A stretch of DNA of 46,592 nt from Pseudomonadota bacterium (GCA_021846965.1 JAJZWA010000028.1:1-46592), one strand, 5' to 3'; counted from the first letter of the stretch, positions 33,487 through 42,691 are shown. Notes: generated by a model not told the origin, from the letters alone. Numbers and translations: made by a program.

Positions 33487-34259
33487 ATCCGTCCCGCATG
33501 TTCCCCGTGCTGCTGGTGGGCGCCGGACCGGGTGACCCCGATCTGCTCACCCGCAAGGCGCTGCGCGCCATCCGCCAGGCCACGGTGATCCTGGTCGACG
33601 ACCTCGTGCCGCCGGCCTGCCTGCGCGTGGCGCGCGCCACCTGCCGCATCGTGCAGGTCGGCAAGCGTGGCGGCTGCGCCAGCACGCCGCAGGACTTCAT
33701 CCAGCGCCTGATGGTCGAGCAGGCCCGCCGCGGCGAGCGCGTGGTGCGGCTCAAGGGCGGCGACCCCGGAATGTTCGGTCGCAGCGGCGAGGAGATCGCC
33801 TGCCTGCGCGCCGCCGGCATCGAGGTCGAGGTGATTCCGGGCATCAGCGCGGGCGTGGCGGCCGCCGCTGCGGCCACCACGGCGTTGACCCATCGCGACC
33901 ACTGCCACGGGGTGGCCTTCGTCACCGGGCACACGGCGCAGGCCGGCGGCGTCGACTGGGCCTGCCTGGTGCGTTCGCGCCTGACCCTGGTGATCTACAT
34001 GGGCCTGGCGGGCGCATCCGCCATCCGCGGCGCGCTGCTCGACGGCGGCATGCCTGCCGACACGCCGGCCCTGCTGCTGCAGTCGGTGGGCACTCCGGCG
34101 CAGCGCCGGGTCGACACCACGCTGGGCTGGCTGGACACCGACCTGCGGGGCGCCGGGCTGAGAAGCCCCTGCGTGATGTTGATCGGCGCCGCCCTGGATA
34201 CCGCGATGCAGCAGCTGCACGCGACGCTCCATGACCCGCCAAGCCGTGACTTCGCCTGA
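33483..34259 (+). CDS. cobA: Uroporphyrinogen-III C-methyltransferase
   Basis: A 258-residue SAM-dependent methyltransferase making precorrin-2, the first step toward siroheme, the cofactor of NirB. Motifs: VGAGPGDPDLLTRKALRAI at the N-terminus, VQVGKRGG, and RLKGGDPGMFGRSGEE, the SAM-binding core. It has no dehydrogenase/ferrochelatase domain, so it corresponds to CobA rather than full CysG. The ATG overlaps the nasA stop (ATGA), giving translational coupling. Confidence 0.94.
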   Translation: MNPSRMFPVLLVGAGPGDPDLLTRKALRAIRQATVILVDDLVPPACLRVARATCRIVQVGKRGGCASTPQDFIQRLMVEQARRGERVVRLKGGDPGMFGRSGEEIACLRAAGIEVEVIPGISAGVAAAAAATTALTHRDHCHGVAFVTGHTAQAGGVDWACLVRSRLTLVIYMGLAGASAIRGALLDGGMPADTPALLLQSVGTPAQRRVDTTLGWLDTDLRGAGLRSPCVMLIGAALDTAMQQLHATLHDPPSRDFA

Positions 34260-34289
34260 ACCCGCCAGCCCCCCGAAAGGAGAACCATC

Positions 34290-35645
34290 ATGCATCGCCT
34301 CACCTCCCCCATGCCGAGGATCGCCGGCAGCCCGTCGCGCGCCCTGATCGGAGCGACCACCGGCTTTTTCATCGGCTTCGGAGCCGTGTCGCTGTTCGGC
34401 CCCACCGCGCACAGTTTCGTCAAGGTCATGGGGCTGTCGCCCGAACAGGTCGGACTGCTGGTGGCCATGCCGATGCTGACGGGGTCGCTGCTGCGCATTC
34501 CCTTCGGCGCCTGGGTCGACCGCAGCGGCGGAAAGCGGCCCTTCCTGGTCCTGCTGCTGGCCTCCCTGCTGGGCATCGCAGGCCTGTACTGGATGCTGCA
34601 GGACCTGTACCCCTCGCACCTGACCCAGGCACAGTACCCGCTGCTGCTGCTTTGCGGTGCGCTCGGCGGCTGCGGCATCGCGACCTTCTCGGTGGGCATC
34701 GGGCAAGTCTCCTACTGGTATCCCAAGGCCCGGCAAGGCCGCGCGCTCGCCGCGTATGCGGGGCTGGGCAATACGTCTCCGGGCCTGGTGGCCATCGGCC
34801 TGCCGCTGATCATCGCCTTCGGCGGGCTGCGCATGGGCTATCTGGTGCTGGTCGGCGTGGTGCTCGCCGGGCTCGCCCTGTACCTCGGACTGGGCTACAA
34901 CGCCCCGTACTTCCAGCTGCGCGCCCACGGCCTCGAGCCACGGCAGGCCGGCCTGCAGGCACGCGCGCTGGGACAGGAACTGCTGCCGGCGCCCAGCGTG
35001 CTGCATACGCTGCGCGACGCGGCGGGCAGCTGGCGCACCTGGCCGCTGGTCGGCCTGTATTTCACGTCCTTCGGGGGCTTTCTGGCACTGACGGCCTGGC
35101 TGCCCACGTTCTGGAGCAGCTACTACGCCGCGCCCCACTGGCTGGCGCTGGCCCTCACGGCCGGATTTTCGCTGCTGTCGTCGCTGATCCGCATCCCCGG
35201 CGGCGCCTGGTCCGACCGCTTCGGCGGCGAACGCGTGGCGCTCCTGTCCTTCCTCTTGGTGCTGCTCGGTGCGCTCATGATGAGCCTGTCCAGCGTGCTG
35301 GCCTGGAGCGCCTTCGCCGAGATCCTCATCGGAGCCGGCATGGGCGTGGCCAACGCCGCGGTGTTCAAGCTGGTGCCCCACTACGTTCCCGAGGCGGTGG
35401 GCGGCACCGCGGGCTGGGTCGGCGGGCTCGGGGCGCTGGGTGGCTTCGTCGTGCCGCCGATCCTGGGCCACGTGGCGCAATCCATGGGACAGGTCGGCTA
35501 CGCGCGCGGCTACATGCTCTACGTGCTGCTGGCCATCGCCTGCCTGGCGCTCACCACCCTGCTGTACCGCACCCGCGGCGGCATCGCCGCCGCGCCGGCA
35601 TCGCCCGCCCTGGCCGGCGTCCTGCTCGAACAGGAACCCGCCTGA
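34290..35645 (+). CDS. narK: Nitrate/nitrite MFS transporter (NarK/NasA type)
   Basis: A 451-residue major-facilitator protein with about 12 helices. The nitrate/nitrite porter signature is present as GLGNTSPGLV near residues 157-166, and a second Gly-rich motif GWVGGLGALGGFVVPPILG lies near 377-395. The loop signature GAWVDRSGGKRP follows helix 2. The ATG at 34290 has AAAGGAG eight bases upstream and follows cobA by 30 bases, so it is the last gene of the nir operon and supplies nitrate to NasA. Confidence 0.92.
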   Translation: MHRLTSPMPRIAGSPSRALIGATTGFFIGFGAVSLFGPTAHSFVKVMGLSPEQVGLLVAMPMLTGSLLRIPFGAWVDRSGGKRPFLVLLLASLLGIAGLYWMLQDLYPSHLTQAQYPLLLLCGALGGCGIATFSVGIGQVSYWYPKARQGRALAAYAGLGNTSPGLVAIGLPLIIAFGGLRMGYLVLVGVVLAGLALYLGLGYNAPYFQLRAHGLEPRQAGLQARALGQELLPAPSVLHTLRDAAGSWRTWPLVGLYFTSFGGFLALTAWLPTFWSSYYAAPHWLALALTAGFSLLSSLIRIPGGAWSDRFGGERVALLSFLLVLLGALMMSLSSVLAWSAFAEILIGAGMGVANAAVFKLVPHYVPEAVGGTAGWVGGLGALGGFVVPPILGHVAQSMGQVGYARGYMLYVLLAIACLALTTLLYRTRGGIAAAPASPALAGVLLEQEPA

Positions 35646-35709
35646 GTCCGCTCGGCGGGTCGGGACCGTGCAGGCAGGCTCCCGCGGCTTGCACGACGCG
35701 CCGGCGGGA

Positions 35710-36930
35710 TCAGGCGCCGCGCGCGGAAATCTCGAATCCCGCCGCGTAGGCCTCCGGGTCGCTGCCGTCCCAGACCCGGCCGTCGATGAGGGTCGAGCTG
35801 CGCAGGAGCTCGCGCGGCGTGGGCACGCCGAGCGCGCCGGCGACCTCGCGGTAGAGCTCGACCTCGTTCACCGCCCGCGCCACCGCCTCGTAGTCGGGGT
35901 CGTCGCGGAGCAGGCCCCAGCGACGGAACTGGGTCAGGAACCACATGCCGTCGGACAGCCAGGGGAAATTGACCTGTCCATCGGCGTGGAAGGCCAACGC
36001 ATGCGCGTCGGCTCGCCGCCCGCCAAGTCCGTCGGCATAGTCGCCGAGAATGCGCGGAAGGATGGTGCCCACGGTGCTGTCCACGCAGCTCGCGCCCGCC
36101 AGCGTGCCGGCCGTCGCGGCCCGATTGCCCTCCGACGCGTCGATCCAGCGGCAGGCCTCGACGATGGCGGCCATCGCAGCCCGCGTCGCGTTCGGGTGGG
36201 TTCGCACGAAATCCCGCGTGGCGCCGAGGACCTTCTCAGGATGGTCCGGCCACACCTCCTGGCTCGTGGCGATCGTGAACCCGACCTCGTCGACCACGGC
36301 GGCCGCGTTCCACGGCTCTCCCACGCAGCATCCGTCCATGGCGCCGGCGCGCATGCTGGACACCATGAGCGGCGGCGCCACGGTGATCTGGCGCACCTCG
36401 CGCAGCGGATCGATGCCCAGGCTGGCCAGCCAGTACGACAGCCACATGGCATGCGTTCCGGTGGGGAAGGTCTGGGCGAAGGTATGGCGACGCTTGCCCG
36501 CACGCAGGGCCTCGGCGAGCCCGGCCGGCGTCGTGATGCCGTCCTGCGCCAGGCGCCGCGACAGCGTGATGCCCTGGCCGTTGCGATTGAGGGTCATCAG
36601 CACGGCCATGTCGCTGCGCGGGCTTCCGAGCCCCAGGTGCACACCGTACACCATGCCGTACAGCATGTCGGCCATGTGCAGCTCCCCACGCAGCAACTTG
36701 TCCCGCACGGCGGCCCACGAAGCTTCGCGACAAGGAACGATGCGCACCCCGTGCCTGCGGTCGAAGCCGAGCATCGACGCCATGACCACGGGCGCGCAGT
36801 CGGTCAGGGCCATGAAGCCCACGCGCACTTCGTCGAGCTCGGGGCTGCCGAACAAGGCCAGGGGCGCGACGTCGGGTGTGCAAGCGCCCGGATTCGGGGC
36901 AGGCATGCACGCTTTGGGTGCGTGGTTCAT
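35710..36930 (-). CDS. nasS: NasS-like cytoplasmic nitrate sensor
   Basis: A 406-residue protein of the NrtA/NasF nitrate-binding fold (VRVGFMALTDCAPVVMASMLGF...FPTGTHAMWLSYWLASLG...DGCCVGEPWNAAAV). It lacks a signal peptide, so it is a cytoplasmic sensor rather than a transporter component. In NasT/NasS systems NasS holds NasT when nitrate is absent and releases it when nitrate binds. The ATG overlaps the nasT stop (ATGA). No ABC permease genes are nearby, which supports the regulatory role. Confidence 0.88.
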   Translation of the reverse strand: MNHAPKACMPAPNPGACTPDVAPLALFGSPELDEVRVGFMALTDCAPVVMASMLGFDRRHGVRIVPCREASWAAVRDKLLRGELHMADMLYGMVYGVHLGLGSPRSDMAVLMTLNRNGQGITLSRRLAQDGITTPAGLAEALRAGKRRHTFAQTFPTGTHAMWLSYWLASLGIDPLREVRQITVAPPLMVSSMRAGAMDGCCVGEPWNAAAVVDEVGFTIATSQEVWPDHPEKVLGATRDFVRTHPNATRAAMAAIVEACRWIDASEGNRAATAGTLAGASCVDSTVGTILPRILGDYADGLGGRRADAHALAFHADGQVNFPWLSDGMWFLTQFRRWGLLRDDPDYEAVARAVNEVELYREVAGALGVPTPRELLRSSTLIDGRVWDGSDPEAYAAGFEISARGA

Positions 36931-37568
36931 AGCAGGTCCGCCGCATCCAGAATGCGCTGCGCGATGTCGCCGAGCTTCAGGCCCTTCTCCATCGCCTGGC
37001 GCCGCATGCGCGAGTAGGCCTCTTCCTCGCCGATGTGCAGGCGTTTCATCACCAGTCCCTTGGCGCGTTCGATGATCTTGCGTTCGCTCAGCTGCTGCCG
37101 TGCCTGGTCGAGCTGGGCCCGCAGCGCGCGCTCACGGGCGAAGCGCGCCAGCGCCACCTCGATCACGGGCTTGACCCGGCTGGGCTTGAGCCCGTCCACG
37201 ATATAGGCGGCCACGCCGGCGTCGACGGCCAGGCGCGCCGTCTGCGCATCGTCGTCGTCCGTGAAGAGCACGATGGGGCGCGGCGTGTCCCGAGTCGCCA
37301 GCACGACATGCTCGAGCAGGTCGCGCACGCACGACTCGGCATCCACGATGAGAAGGTCCGGCTGAAGGTCGACCACGCGCGCGTCGAGATCCGCATCGGC
37401 GGGCAGCAGCGCGGCCACCTCGTAGCCCGCGTCCTGCAATCCCTGCACCAGCGCCGCACCCCGGGCCATGCCGGCGGCGCCCCGGAAGCTTGCACCCGCC
37501 GCGCGCGCAGGATCCTGCATCACCACGGCGACGGTGGGCTTTCTGGGATCCCTGGAGGGCGGCGACAT
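36927..37568 (-). CDS. nasT: NasT-like ANTAR transcription antiterminator
   Basis: A 213-residue regulator: a receiver-like N-terminal domain (LLIVDAESCVRDLLEHVVLA; VLFTDDDDAQ), then a helical linker and a C-terminal ANTAR RNA-binding domain (ERKIIERAKGLVMKRLHIGEEEAYSRMRRQAME). ANTAR proteins bind two-hairpin leaders and block terminator formation; the nirB leader here has such a structure. The ATG at 37568 lies only about two bases from the predicted sigma-54 transcription start, so the mRNA would be almost leaderless; a later start (for example MQDPARA) is possible. Confidence 0.9.
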   Translation of the reverse strand: MSPPSRDPRKPTVAVVMQDPARAAGASFRGAAGMARGAALVQGLQDAGYEVAALLPADADLDARVVDLQPDLLIVDAESCVRDLLEHVVLATRDTPRPIVLFTDDDDAQTARLAVDAGVAAYIVDGLKPSRVKPVIEVALARFARERALRAQLDQARQQLSERKIIERAKGLVMKRLHIGEEEAYSRMRRQAMEKGLKLGDIAQRILDAADLL

Positions 37569-37578
37569 GCGCAAGGAA

Positions 37579-37595
37579 TTGCAAATTCCGTGCCT
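37579..37595 (-). promoter_or_regulatory. Sigma-54 (-24/-12) promoter of nasT-nasS
   Basis: On minus, AGGCACGGAATTTGCAA fits GGCACG-N4-TTGCA exactly (GGCACG 37589-37594, TTGC 37581-37584). Predicted start is near 37569-37570, next to the annotated ATG. Confidence 0.75.
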
Positions 37596-37686
37596 TGCCT
37601 GGCGATCGTCGCGATTGCTCGGCGTCAAGGCGTGACGTCGCGCCCCGACCTCCAATCGACGCATGGACAGATCGGATCGGTGGCGG

Positions 37687-38364
37687 ATGAGGCCGACGTG
37701 GCGGGACGCCACGCGGCGGAGGGCGCGACCCGCCGTGGCCGTGGGCCTGGCGCTGCTGTGCGCCGGGCTGGCGGCGTGCGCGAGCCTCGTCAAGGGATCG
37801 GCACAGACCATCGCGATTCGCACCGATCCACCCGGCGCGGCCTGCGCACTGACGCGCGCCGGCCTGAACATCGGCGACGTCGATCCGACGCCGGCGACGG
37901 TGTCGGTGTTCAAGTCCGGCGAGCCGATCGTCGTCGCATGTCGCAAGCCGGGCTACACGCCGGCAACGACGACCCTGGGAGCCGGCTTCGAAGGGGCGAC
38001 CGTCGGCAACATCGTGCTCGGCGGGCTGATCGGCGTGTTCGTCGACATGGGCAGCGGGGCCACCCACGAGTACCCGAAGGCGGTCTCGATCACGCTGATC
38101 CCAGAGGTGTTCGCGTCGATCGCGGCTCGCGACACCTTTTTCGACGGCCTGCGCTCGCGATTCCTCGACGAGTGGAAGGCGGGCCTGCGACAGGTCGAGG
38201 CCAGCTGCGCCGAGCCGGACTGCGCGCGGCGCATCCGGGCCGCCAACGCGCTGCGCGATGCGCGGCTCCAGGAAATCGAACAGGCGCGGCGCGACGCGCA
38301 CATCGGCATGCAGGGCGCGGCGGGGCCGCCCGCCCGTGGCGGTGAACCAGGGAGACGACCATGA
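37687..38364 (+). CDS. Putative lipoprotein, PEGA-like
   Basis: About 225 residues: a basic n-region and hydrophobic core ending in lipobox LAAC (GLALLCAGLAACASLVKG). Next comes a compact domain with IAIRTDPPGAACALTRAGLNIG and TPATVSVFKSGEPIVVACRKPGY, resembling PEGA/carboxypeptidase-like beta-sandwich lipoproteins. A Gly-rich hydrophobic stretch (VGNIVLGGLIGVFVDMGSGA) and a charged helical tail with two cysteines follow. ATG 37687 is used; ATG 37663 adds eight residues. Its end overlaps the next lipoprotein start by four bases. Function unknown. Confidence 0.65.
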   Translation: MRPTWRDATRRRARPAVAVGLALLCAGLAACASLVKGSAQTIAIRTDPPGAACALTRAGLNIGDVDPTPATVSVFKSGEPIVVACRKPGYTPATTTLGAGFEGATVGNIVLGGLIGVFVDMGSGATHEYPKAVSITLIPEVFASIAARDTFFDGLRSRFLDEWKAGLRQVEASCAEPDCARRIRAANALRDARLQEIEQARRDAHIGMQGAAGPPARGGEPGRRP

Positions 38365-38993
38365 AGATGACGAATGCAGGCAGCGTGCGCCCGGGGTGGC
38401 GGGGCATGCTGGCGATCGCGGCCTTGCTGCTGTCGGGCTGCGCCTACAGCGTCGGCTACAACTCCACCTACCTGCCTGCGCCGGCGGCCGGCGCGACCGG
38501 CGAACGCGTCGCCGGGCAAGTCCTGATCTACATGCCGCAGGAGGATGTGGATTGGGTGTACTCCGGGCACCCGACGAGCTTCACCGCGAGCGCCACGACG
38601 CTGAGCATTCCCCTCGGAAGCATCACGCAGCAGATCGCGGTCCGGGTGTTCGCGCGGGACTTCTCCAGCGTGCAGGCGGTGACCTCGCTGGAGGGGCACT
38701 CGGGCTATCTGGTCGAGGTGCAACCGAAGGTCCGCCACTTCGAGTACGCATACAACCAGCTGCGCAATCTCGGCCTCGCGATCACGCCGGAGGTCTCGCT
38801 GGAGCTTCACGTGCTCGCCCGGGATCCGGCCGGGAAGGTCGTCCTCGACAAGGTCTACGAATCGGGCGCGGTCCAGGGAGAAACCTATGTGGCCAGCGCC
38901 AGCCCGGCGGAGAAGACCAACGCCGCCGTGCACCAGGTGCTCTGGCGCCTGCTGTCGCAGGCGGCGACCGACATCCGCGCCGCTGTGCACTGA
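38361..38993 (+). CDS. Putative lipoprotein, coupled to the preceding one
   Basis: A 210-residue predicted lipoprotein with signal peptide and lipobox LLSGC (Cys27). The mature part is mixed beta with no recognised family (for example GYLVEVQPKVRHFEYAYNQL, ITPEVSLELHVLARDPAGKVVLDKVY). The last phrases resemble YajG-like lipoproteins, which bind the cell envelope, but this is weak. ATGA overlap with the upstream lipoprotein shows a two-gene unit. Confidence 0.65.
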   Translation: MKMTNAGSVRPGWRGMLAIAALLLSGCAYSVGYNSTYLPAPAAGATGERVAGQVLIYMPQEDVDWVYSGHPTSFTASATTLSIPLGSITQQIAVRVFARDFSSVQAVTSLEGHSGYLVEVQPKVRHFEYAYNQLRNLGLAITPEVSLELHVLARDPAGKVVLDKVYESGAVQGETYVASASPAEKTNAAVHQVLWRLLSQAATDIRAAVH

Positions 38994-39044
38994 CGCCAGG
39001 AGGGCGAGCGCGGCGTCGGCCGCGGCCCTTCCCATGGAGGCCGT

Positions 39045-39965
39045 TCAGCCTTGCTCGACCGCCCCCTTGGCGGCGAGCCAGAAGGCCTCCGCGGCCTGGC
39101 CCAGCGCGGCGCGGCCCCGATAGAGCCGGACATCCAGGTCGATGCACCAGTCTTGCGACGCCGCCACGACGAGTCTTCCGCTTTCCAGGTCCTCGCCCAC
39201 CAGCAACTCCGGCAACCAGGCCAGCCCGCGCCCATCGAGGGTCATCGTGCGCAGCACCGACGCCAGATGCGCGGTCAGCACGTTCGGCGCATGCAGCCGG
39301 TCCAGCGCCTGCCCCTTCAGTTCCCGCAGGATGCGCCCCAGGCCCGACTCGGCGCTGTAGCTCAGCAGGCTGACCGACGCCGACCTGGCGTCTCGGGGCA
39401 GCCGGTGGAGGGGAGCCCCGCTCGGGTCGGGCGCCGACACGGGGAGCAGGCGGTCCCCGCCGACCACCAGACAGGGACACCCCGCCTCGTCCATCGGACC
39501 AGGCACCCGCGCATGGCCGTAGGCCAGCATGAACTGCGCCTGACTCTGCAGCACGAGGGCCTCGCACCGCAGTTGCACATCCGAGACCAGCTGGATCGGG
39601 CCCACCGCGGTCCGCGCTTCCAGCGCCCGCAGCCACCGCGGCATGAAGGTGAACGACAGCGCGTGGGTCGACGCGAAGCGCAGGGTCGTGCTGCTGGCTT
39701 CGGCGATGGCGCGGGCCTCGCCGGGAATGCGCGCGACGTCGGCCTGGAGCTTGCGGGCCACCTCGAGAAACCAGCGCCCCACTTCGGTGAGCTGCGCCGG
39801 CTGCGAGCTCCGGTCGAACAGATCCACCCCCAGCCACTCCTCCAGCGCACGCACGCGACGGCTGAAGGCCGGCTGGGTCATGTGCCGCTCGTCGGCCGCC
39901 CGCGAGAAGTTGCCGCTGGCCGCCAGCACGGTGAAGTCGTCGAGCCAGCTCAGGTTCATCGTCAT
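39045..39965 (-). CDS. LysR-family transcriptional regulator (YjiE/HypT-like)
   Basis: A 306-residue LysR regulator. The N-terminal winged helix-turn-helix reads LDDFTVLAASGNFSRAADERHMTQPAFSRRVRALEEWLGVDLFDR; a type-2 periplasmic-binding-like effector domain fills residues 90-300. The N-terminus resembles the HypT (YjiE) branch. It is divergent from the tartrate dehydratase-like gene with 108 bases between them, the classic LysR/target arrangement, so it probably controls that operon with the substrate as effector. ATG 39965 is used; ATG 39959 is equally possible. Confidence 0.9.
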   Translation of the reverse strand: MTMNLSWLDDFTVLAASGNFSRAADERHMTQPAFSRRVRALEEWLGVDLFDRSSQPAQLTEVGRWFLEVARKLQADVARIPGEARAIAEASSTTLRFASTHALSFTFMPRWLRALEARTAVGPIQLVSDVQLRCEALVLQSQAQFMLAYGHARVPGPMDEAGCPCLVVGGDRLLPVSAPDPSGAPLHRLPRDARSASVSLLSYSAESGLGRILRELKGQALDRLHAPNVLTAHLASVLRTMTLDGRGLAWLPELLVGEDLESGRLVVAASQDWCIDLDVRLYRGRAALGQAAEAFWLAAKGAVEQG

Positions 39966-40004
39966 GGCGGTGCTTTCAAGGCATCAAAGACCAAAAAAAC
40001 GGCA

Positions 40005-40027
40005 TTGGGCAAGCGCCGGTTCGCCAA
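40005..40027. promoter_or_regulatory. LysR operator candidate
   Basis: An imperfect dyad begins TTGGGCAAGC and ends GGTTCGCCAA, with outer arms TTGG/CCAA, in the middle of the divergent LysR/dehydratase intergenic region. Confidence 0.4.
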
Positions 40028-40073
40028 CGATCATTTCCATCCTGAAAGTCCGCTCTGCCGACAGGAGACCCGT

Positions 40074-41240
40074 GTGAAGATCGTCGAGATCCGTGAGAAA
40101 ACCATACCCATCAGCAGCCCGATCCGCAACGCGTACATCGACTTTAGCAAAATGACCCTGAGCCTGGTCGCCGTGATCACCGACGTGATCCGCGACGGCA
40201 AACCCGTGGTCGGCTACGGTTTCAACTCGAATGGCCGATACGGCCAGGGCACGCTGATGCGCGAGCGTTTCATTCCCCGCCTGACCGAGGCGGCGCCAGA
40301 ATCCCTGATCGACGCCAGCGGAAACAACCTCGATCCGCACAAGATCTGGCAGACCATGTTCACCAACGAAAAACCCGGTGGACACGGTGAACGCTCGGTG
40401 GCGATCGGCACCATCGACATGGCCGTATGGGATGCCGTCGCGAAAATCGAAGGAAAACCCCTTTTCCAACTCCTGGCGGATCGCTACGGAAACGGCCGGC
40501 CCAACCGGAAGATATTCGTCTACGCCGCCGGCGGCTATTACTACCCCGGACAGGACCACGGCAAGCTCAAGGACGAGATGCGCAGTTACATCGACCGCGG
40601 CTACACGGTGGTCAAGAAAAAGATCGGCGGCGCCTCGCTCGACGAAGACCTGCGGCGCATCGATTCCATCCTGAGCGTGCTCGGCGACGGCCAGAAACTC
40701 TGCGTCGACGCCAACGGGCGCTTCGACCTCGACACCGCGATCCGCTATGCCAAGGCGCTGTCGCAATACGACCTGTTCTGGTACGAGGAGCCGGGCGATC
40801 CGCTCGATTTTGAGCTGCAGGCGACCCTGCGCAACTACTACAGCAACCCGATGGCCACCGGCGAGGACCTGTTCTCGATGCAGGATGCGCGCAACCTGAT
40901 CCGCTACGGCGGAATGCGCCCGGACCGCGACTACCTGCAGTTCGACTGCGCGCTCAGCTACGGCCTCGTCGAGTACCTGCGCACCCTGGACATGCTCGAG
41001 GAGCACGGCTGGAGCGCCAGCCGCTGCATCCCCCACGGCGGGCACCAGATGTCGCTGAACATCGCGGCCGGCCTGGGACTGGGCGGCAACGAGTCCTACC
41101 CCGATCTGTTCCAGCCCTTCGGCGGCTTCCCCGATGGCGTGAAGGTCGAGAACAGCTACGTGACCCTGCCCGATCTGCCGGGAATCGGATTCGAGGGCAA
41201 GGCCGATCTGTACGCCCAGATGCGGGCCTTGTCGGATTGA
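40074..41240 (+). CDS. D-tartrate dehydratase-like enolase-superfamily protein
   Basis: A 388-residue mandelate racemase/muconate lactonising-type enzyme. Active-site residues are visible: the KxK pair Lys181/Lys183 in VVKKKIGGASLDEDL, metal ligands Asp212 (CVDANGRF), Glu238 (WYEEPGDP) and Glu264 (ATGEDLFS), and His321 (CIPHGGHQM). These match, one residue offset, the Bradyrhizobium D-tartrate dehydratase (about 389 residues), which dehydrates D-tartrate to oxaloacetate. The start is GTG at 40074, with AGGAG six bases upstream. Followed 61 bases later by a permease. Another acid-sugar substrate is possible. Confidence 0.8.
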   Translation: MKIVEIREKTIPISSPIRNAYIDFSKMTLSLVAVITDVIRDGKPVVGYGFNSNGRYGQGTLMRERFIPRLTEAAPESLIDASGNNLDPHKIWQTMFTNEKPGGHGERSVAIGTIDMAVWDAVAKIEGKPLFQLLADRYGNGRPNRKIFVYAAGGYYYPGQDHGKLKDEMRSYIDRGYTVVKKKIGGASLDEDLRRIDSILSVLGDGQKLCVDANGRFDLDTAIRYAKALSQYDLFWYEEPGDPLDFELQATLRNYYSNPMATGEDLFSMQDARNLIRYGGMRPDRDYLQFDCALSYGLVEYLRTLDMLEEHGWSASRCIPHGGHQMSLNIAAGLGLGGNESYPDLFQPFGGFPDGVKVENSYVTLPDLPGIGFEGKADLYAQMRALSD

Positions 41241-41301
41241 GAACCCGGCCGCGGACGCGAACAGACAGCGTCCGCGCATGAAACCAACGAGGAGATAAGC
41301 C

Positions 41302-42288
41302 ATGCAGGTATTGCGAGCCGTCCGCCGGATTCCCGGCGGCATGATGATCGTGCCACTCATCCTGGCCGCCCTGATTCACACCTTCACCCCCGGCGTGCTG
41401 GCCCTGGGGTCATTCACTTCCGCGATCTTCTCCGCCCACGGCCTGGACGCGATGATCGGGCTCCAGCTGTTTTTCATAGGCACCCGCTTCAAGGTGCGCC
41501 AGGCCCCCGAGGTGGTCAAGCGCGGCGCGGTCCTCATGCTCGCCAAATATGGTGCCGGTGCGATTCTCGGCCTGCTCGTCGCCCATTATTTCGGCCTGGG
41601 CGGCATCCTCGGGGTTTCGGTGCTGGCCATCGTCTCCACGGTCACCGGCGCCAACGGAGCGCTCTACCTGTCGCTGGTCGGTGAATACGGAGATACCGAG
41701 GATTCCGCGGCGATGTGCATTCTCAACCTGCACGACGGCCCATTCCTGACTCTTCTCACCCTCGGAGTCACCGGTCTCGCGCATATTCCGGCGATGAGTC
41801 TTCTGGCGGCGGTCCTTCCGCTTCTGATCGGCGCCATCCTGGGCAACATCGACAGCGGCTTCGAGAAGCTGTTCGCCCCCGGCGTTCACGTGGTCATTCC
41901 CTTCATCGGATTCACCATCGGCGCCACTATCAACCTCGCAAATCTGGCGCATGCGGGCATCGGCGGAATTGTTCTCGGATTGATCACGGTGGTCATCGGC
42001 GGCGGTGCGACGATCCTGGCGGACCGCCGCATTCTTCGCCGCCCGGGCTACGCCGGCGCGGCGCTCTCGAGTTCCTCCGGCAACTCGATCGCCAACCCGG
42101 CCGCGGTCGCCGCGCTCGATGCCCACTACCACCCCTTCGTGCAGCAGGCCACGGTGGAAATCGCCGCGTCGGTCGTGCTGACCGCCATCCTGGTCCCGTT
42201 CCTGACCTCCTACTTCGCCACCCGCTTCGGTCGAGGCGCCGATCCCGAGATCGAGGAGCAAGGCGCGGACGCGCAGGTCGCGTACTGA
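41302..42288 (+). CDS. 2-keto-3-deoxygluconate permease-type (KdgT) transporter
   Basis: A 328-residue inner-membrane protein with about ten helices of the KDGT family: VPLILAALIHTFTPGVLALGSFTSAIF at the start, STVTGANGALYLSLVGEYGD, and SSSSGNSIANPAAVAALD, all family landmarks. The ATG at 41302 has GAGGAG about nine bases upstream. In this operon it more likely imports the substrate of the dehydratase (tartrate or a similar acid) than ketodeoxygluconate; that is inferred from position. Confidence 0.88.
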   Translation: MQVLRAVRRIPGGMMIVPLILAALIHTFTPGVLALGSFTSAIFSAHGLDAMIGLQLFFIGTRFKVRQAPEVVKRGAVLMLAKYGAGAILGLLVAHYFGLGGILGVSVLAIVSTVTGANGALYLSLVGEYGDTEDSAAMCILNLHDGPFLTLLTLGVTGLAHIPAMSLLAAVLPLLIGAILGNIDSGFEKLFAPGVHVVIPFIGFTIGATINLANLAHAGIGGIVLGLITVVIGGGATILADRRILRRPGYAGAALSSSSGNSIANPAAVAALDAHYHPFVQQATVEIAASVVLTAILVPFLTSYFATRFGRGADPEIEEQGADAQVAY

Positions 42289-42301
42289 GGAGTTCGATGA
42301 T

Positions 42302-42691
42302 GCGGATCGGCCACTTCGCCGCGGGGGCGTGAGACTTGGATTCCTCGCCCCGCGCGCGAAGGCGGCGCGTGTGAAGGCCGTCAGCCCCGACCCGTCGACC
42401 CCGCCTCGAGGCGTGGAGTTGCGCGCAGGTCGAGGCTCGATCGCCAAGGGACCAATCGACCCGGTCCGCAGCGACCTCTCGCTGCAACCAGGGCAGTTGT
42501 TCCCAGCGCCGGTAGATCTCCACGTCGTACCCAGAGTCCAAGACGTTACCCCAATCCGTAATCGTGCAGATCAGTCCGGGCCCGACCATCTCCACGGCCC
42601 GTGGCGATGCAAGAGAGTCGCTCACGATGAACATCAAGCCGACGGATCCTGCTGTGGCAGTCATAGAGCCCATGCCGAAGACCGGGCACAT
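42302..42691 (-). pseudogene. Unrecognised gene remnant
   Basis: A reading from ATG 42691 (GAGG five bases upstream) gives a protein-like start, MCPVFGMGSM then VGPGLICTITDWGNV and YDVEIYRRWEQLPWLQREV. It then becomes Arg-rich and runs on opposite the permease gene (frame open to 41993). No family recognised. A truncated gene is the simplest explanation; the 3' limit given is arbitrary. Confidence 0.25.

Noticed and set aside
33099..35480. 793-residue minus frame opposite cobA and narK
   Set aside because: Antisense shadow; both plus genes have clear family motifs and ribosome sites.
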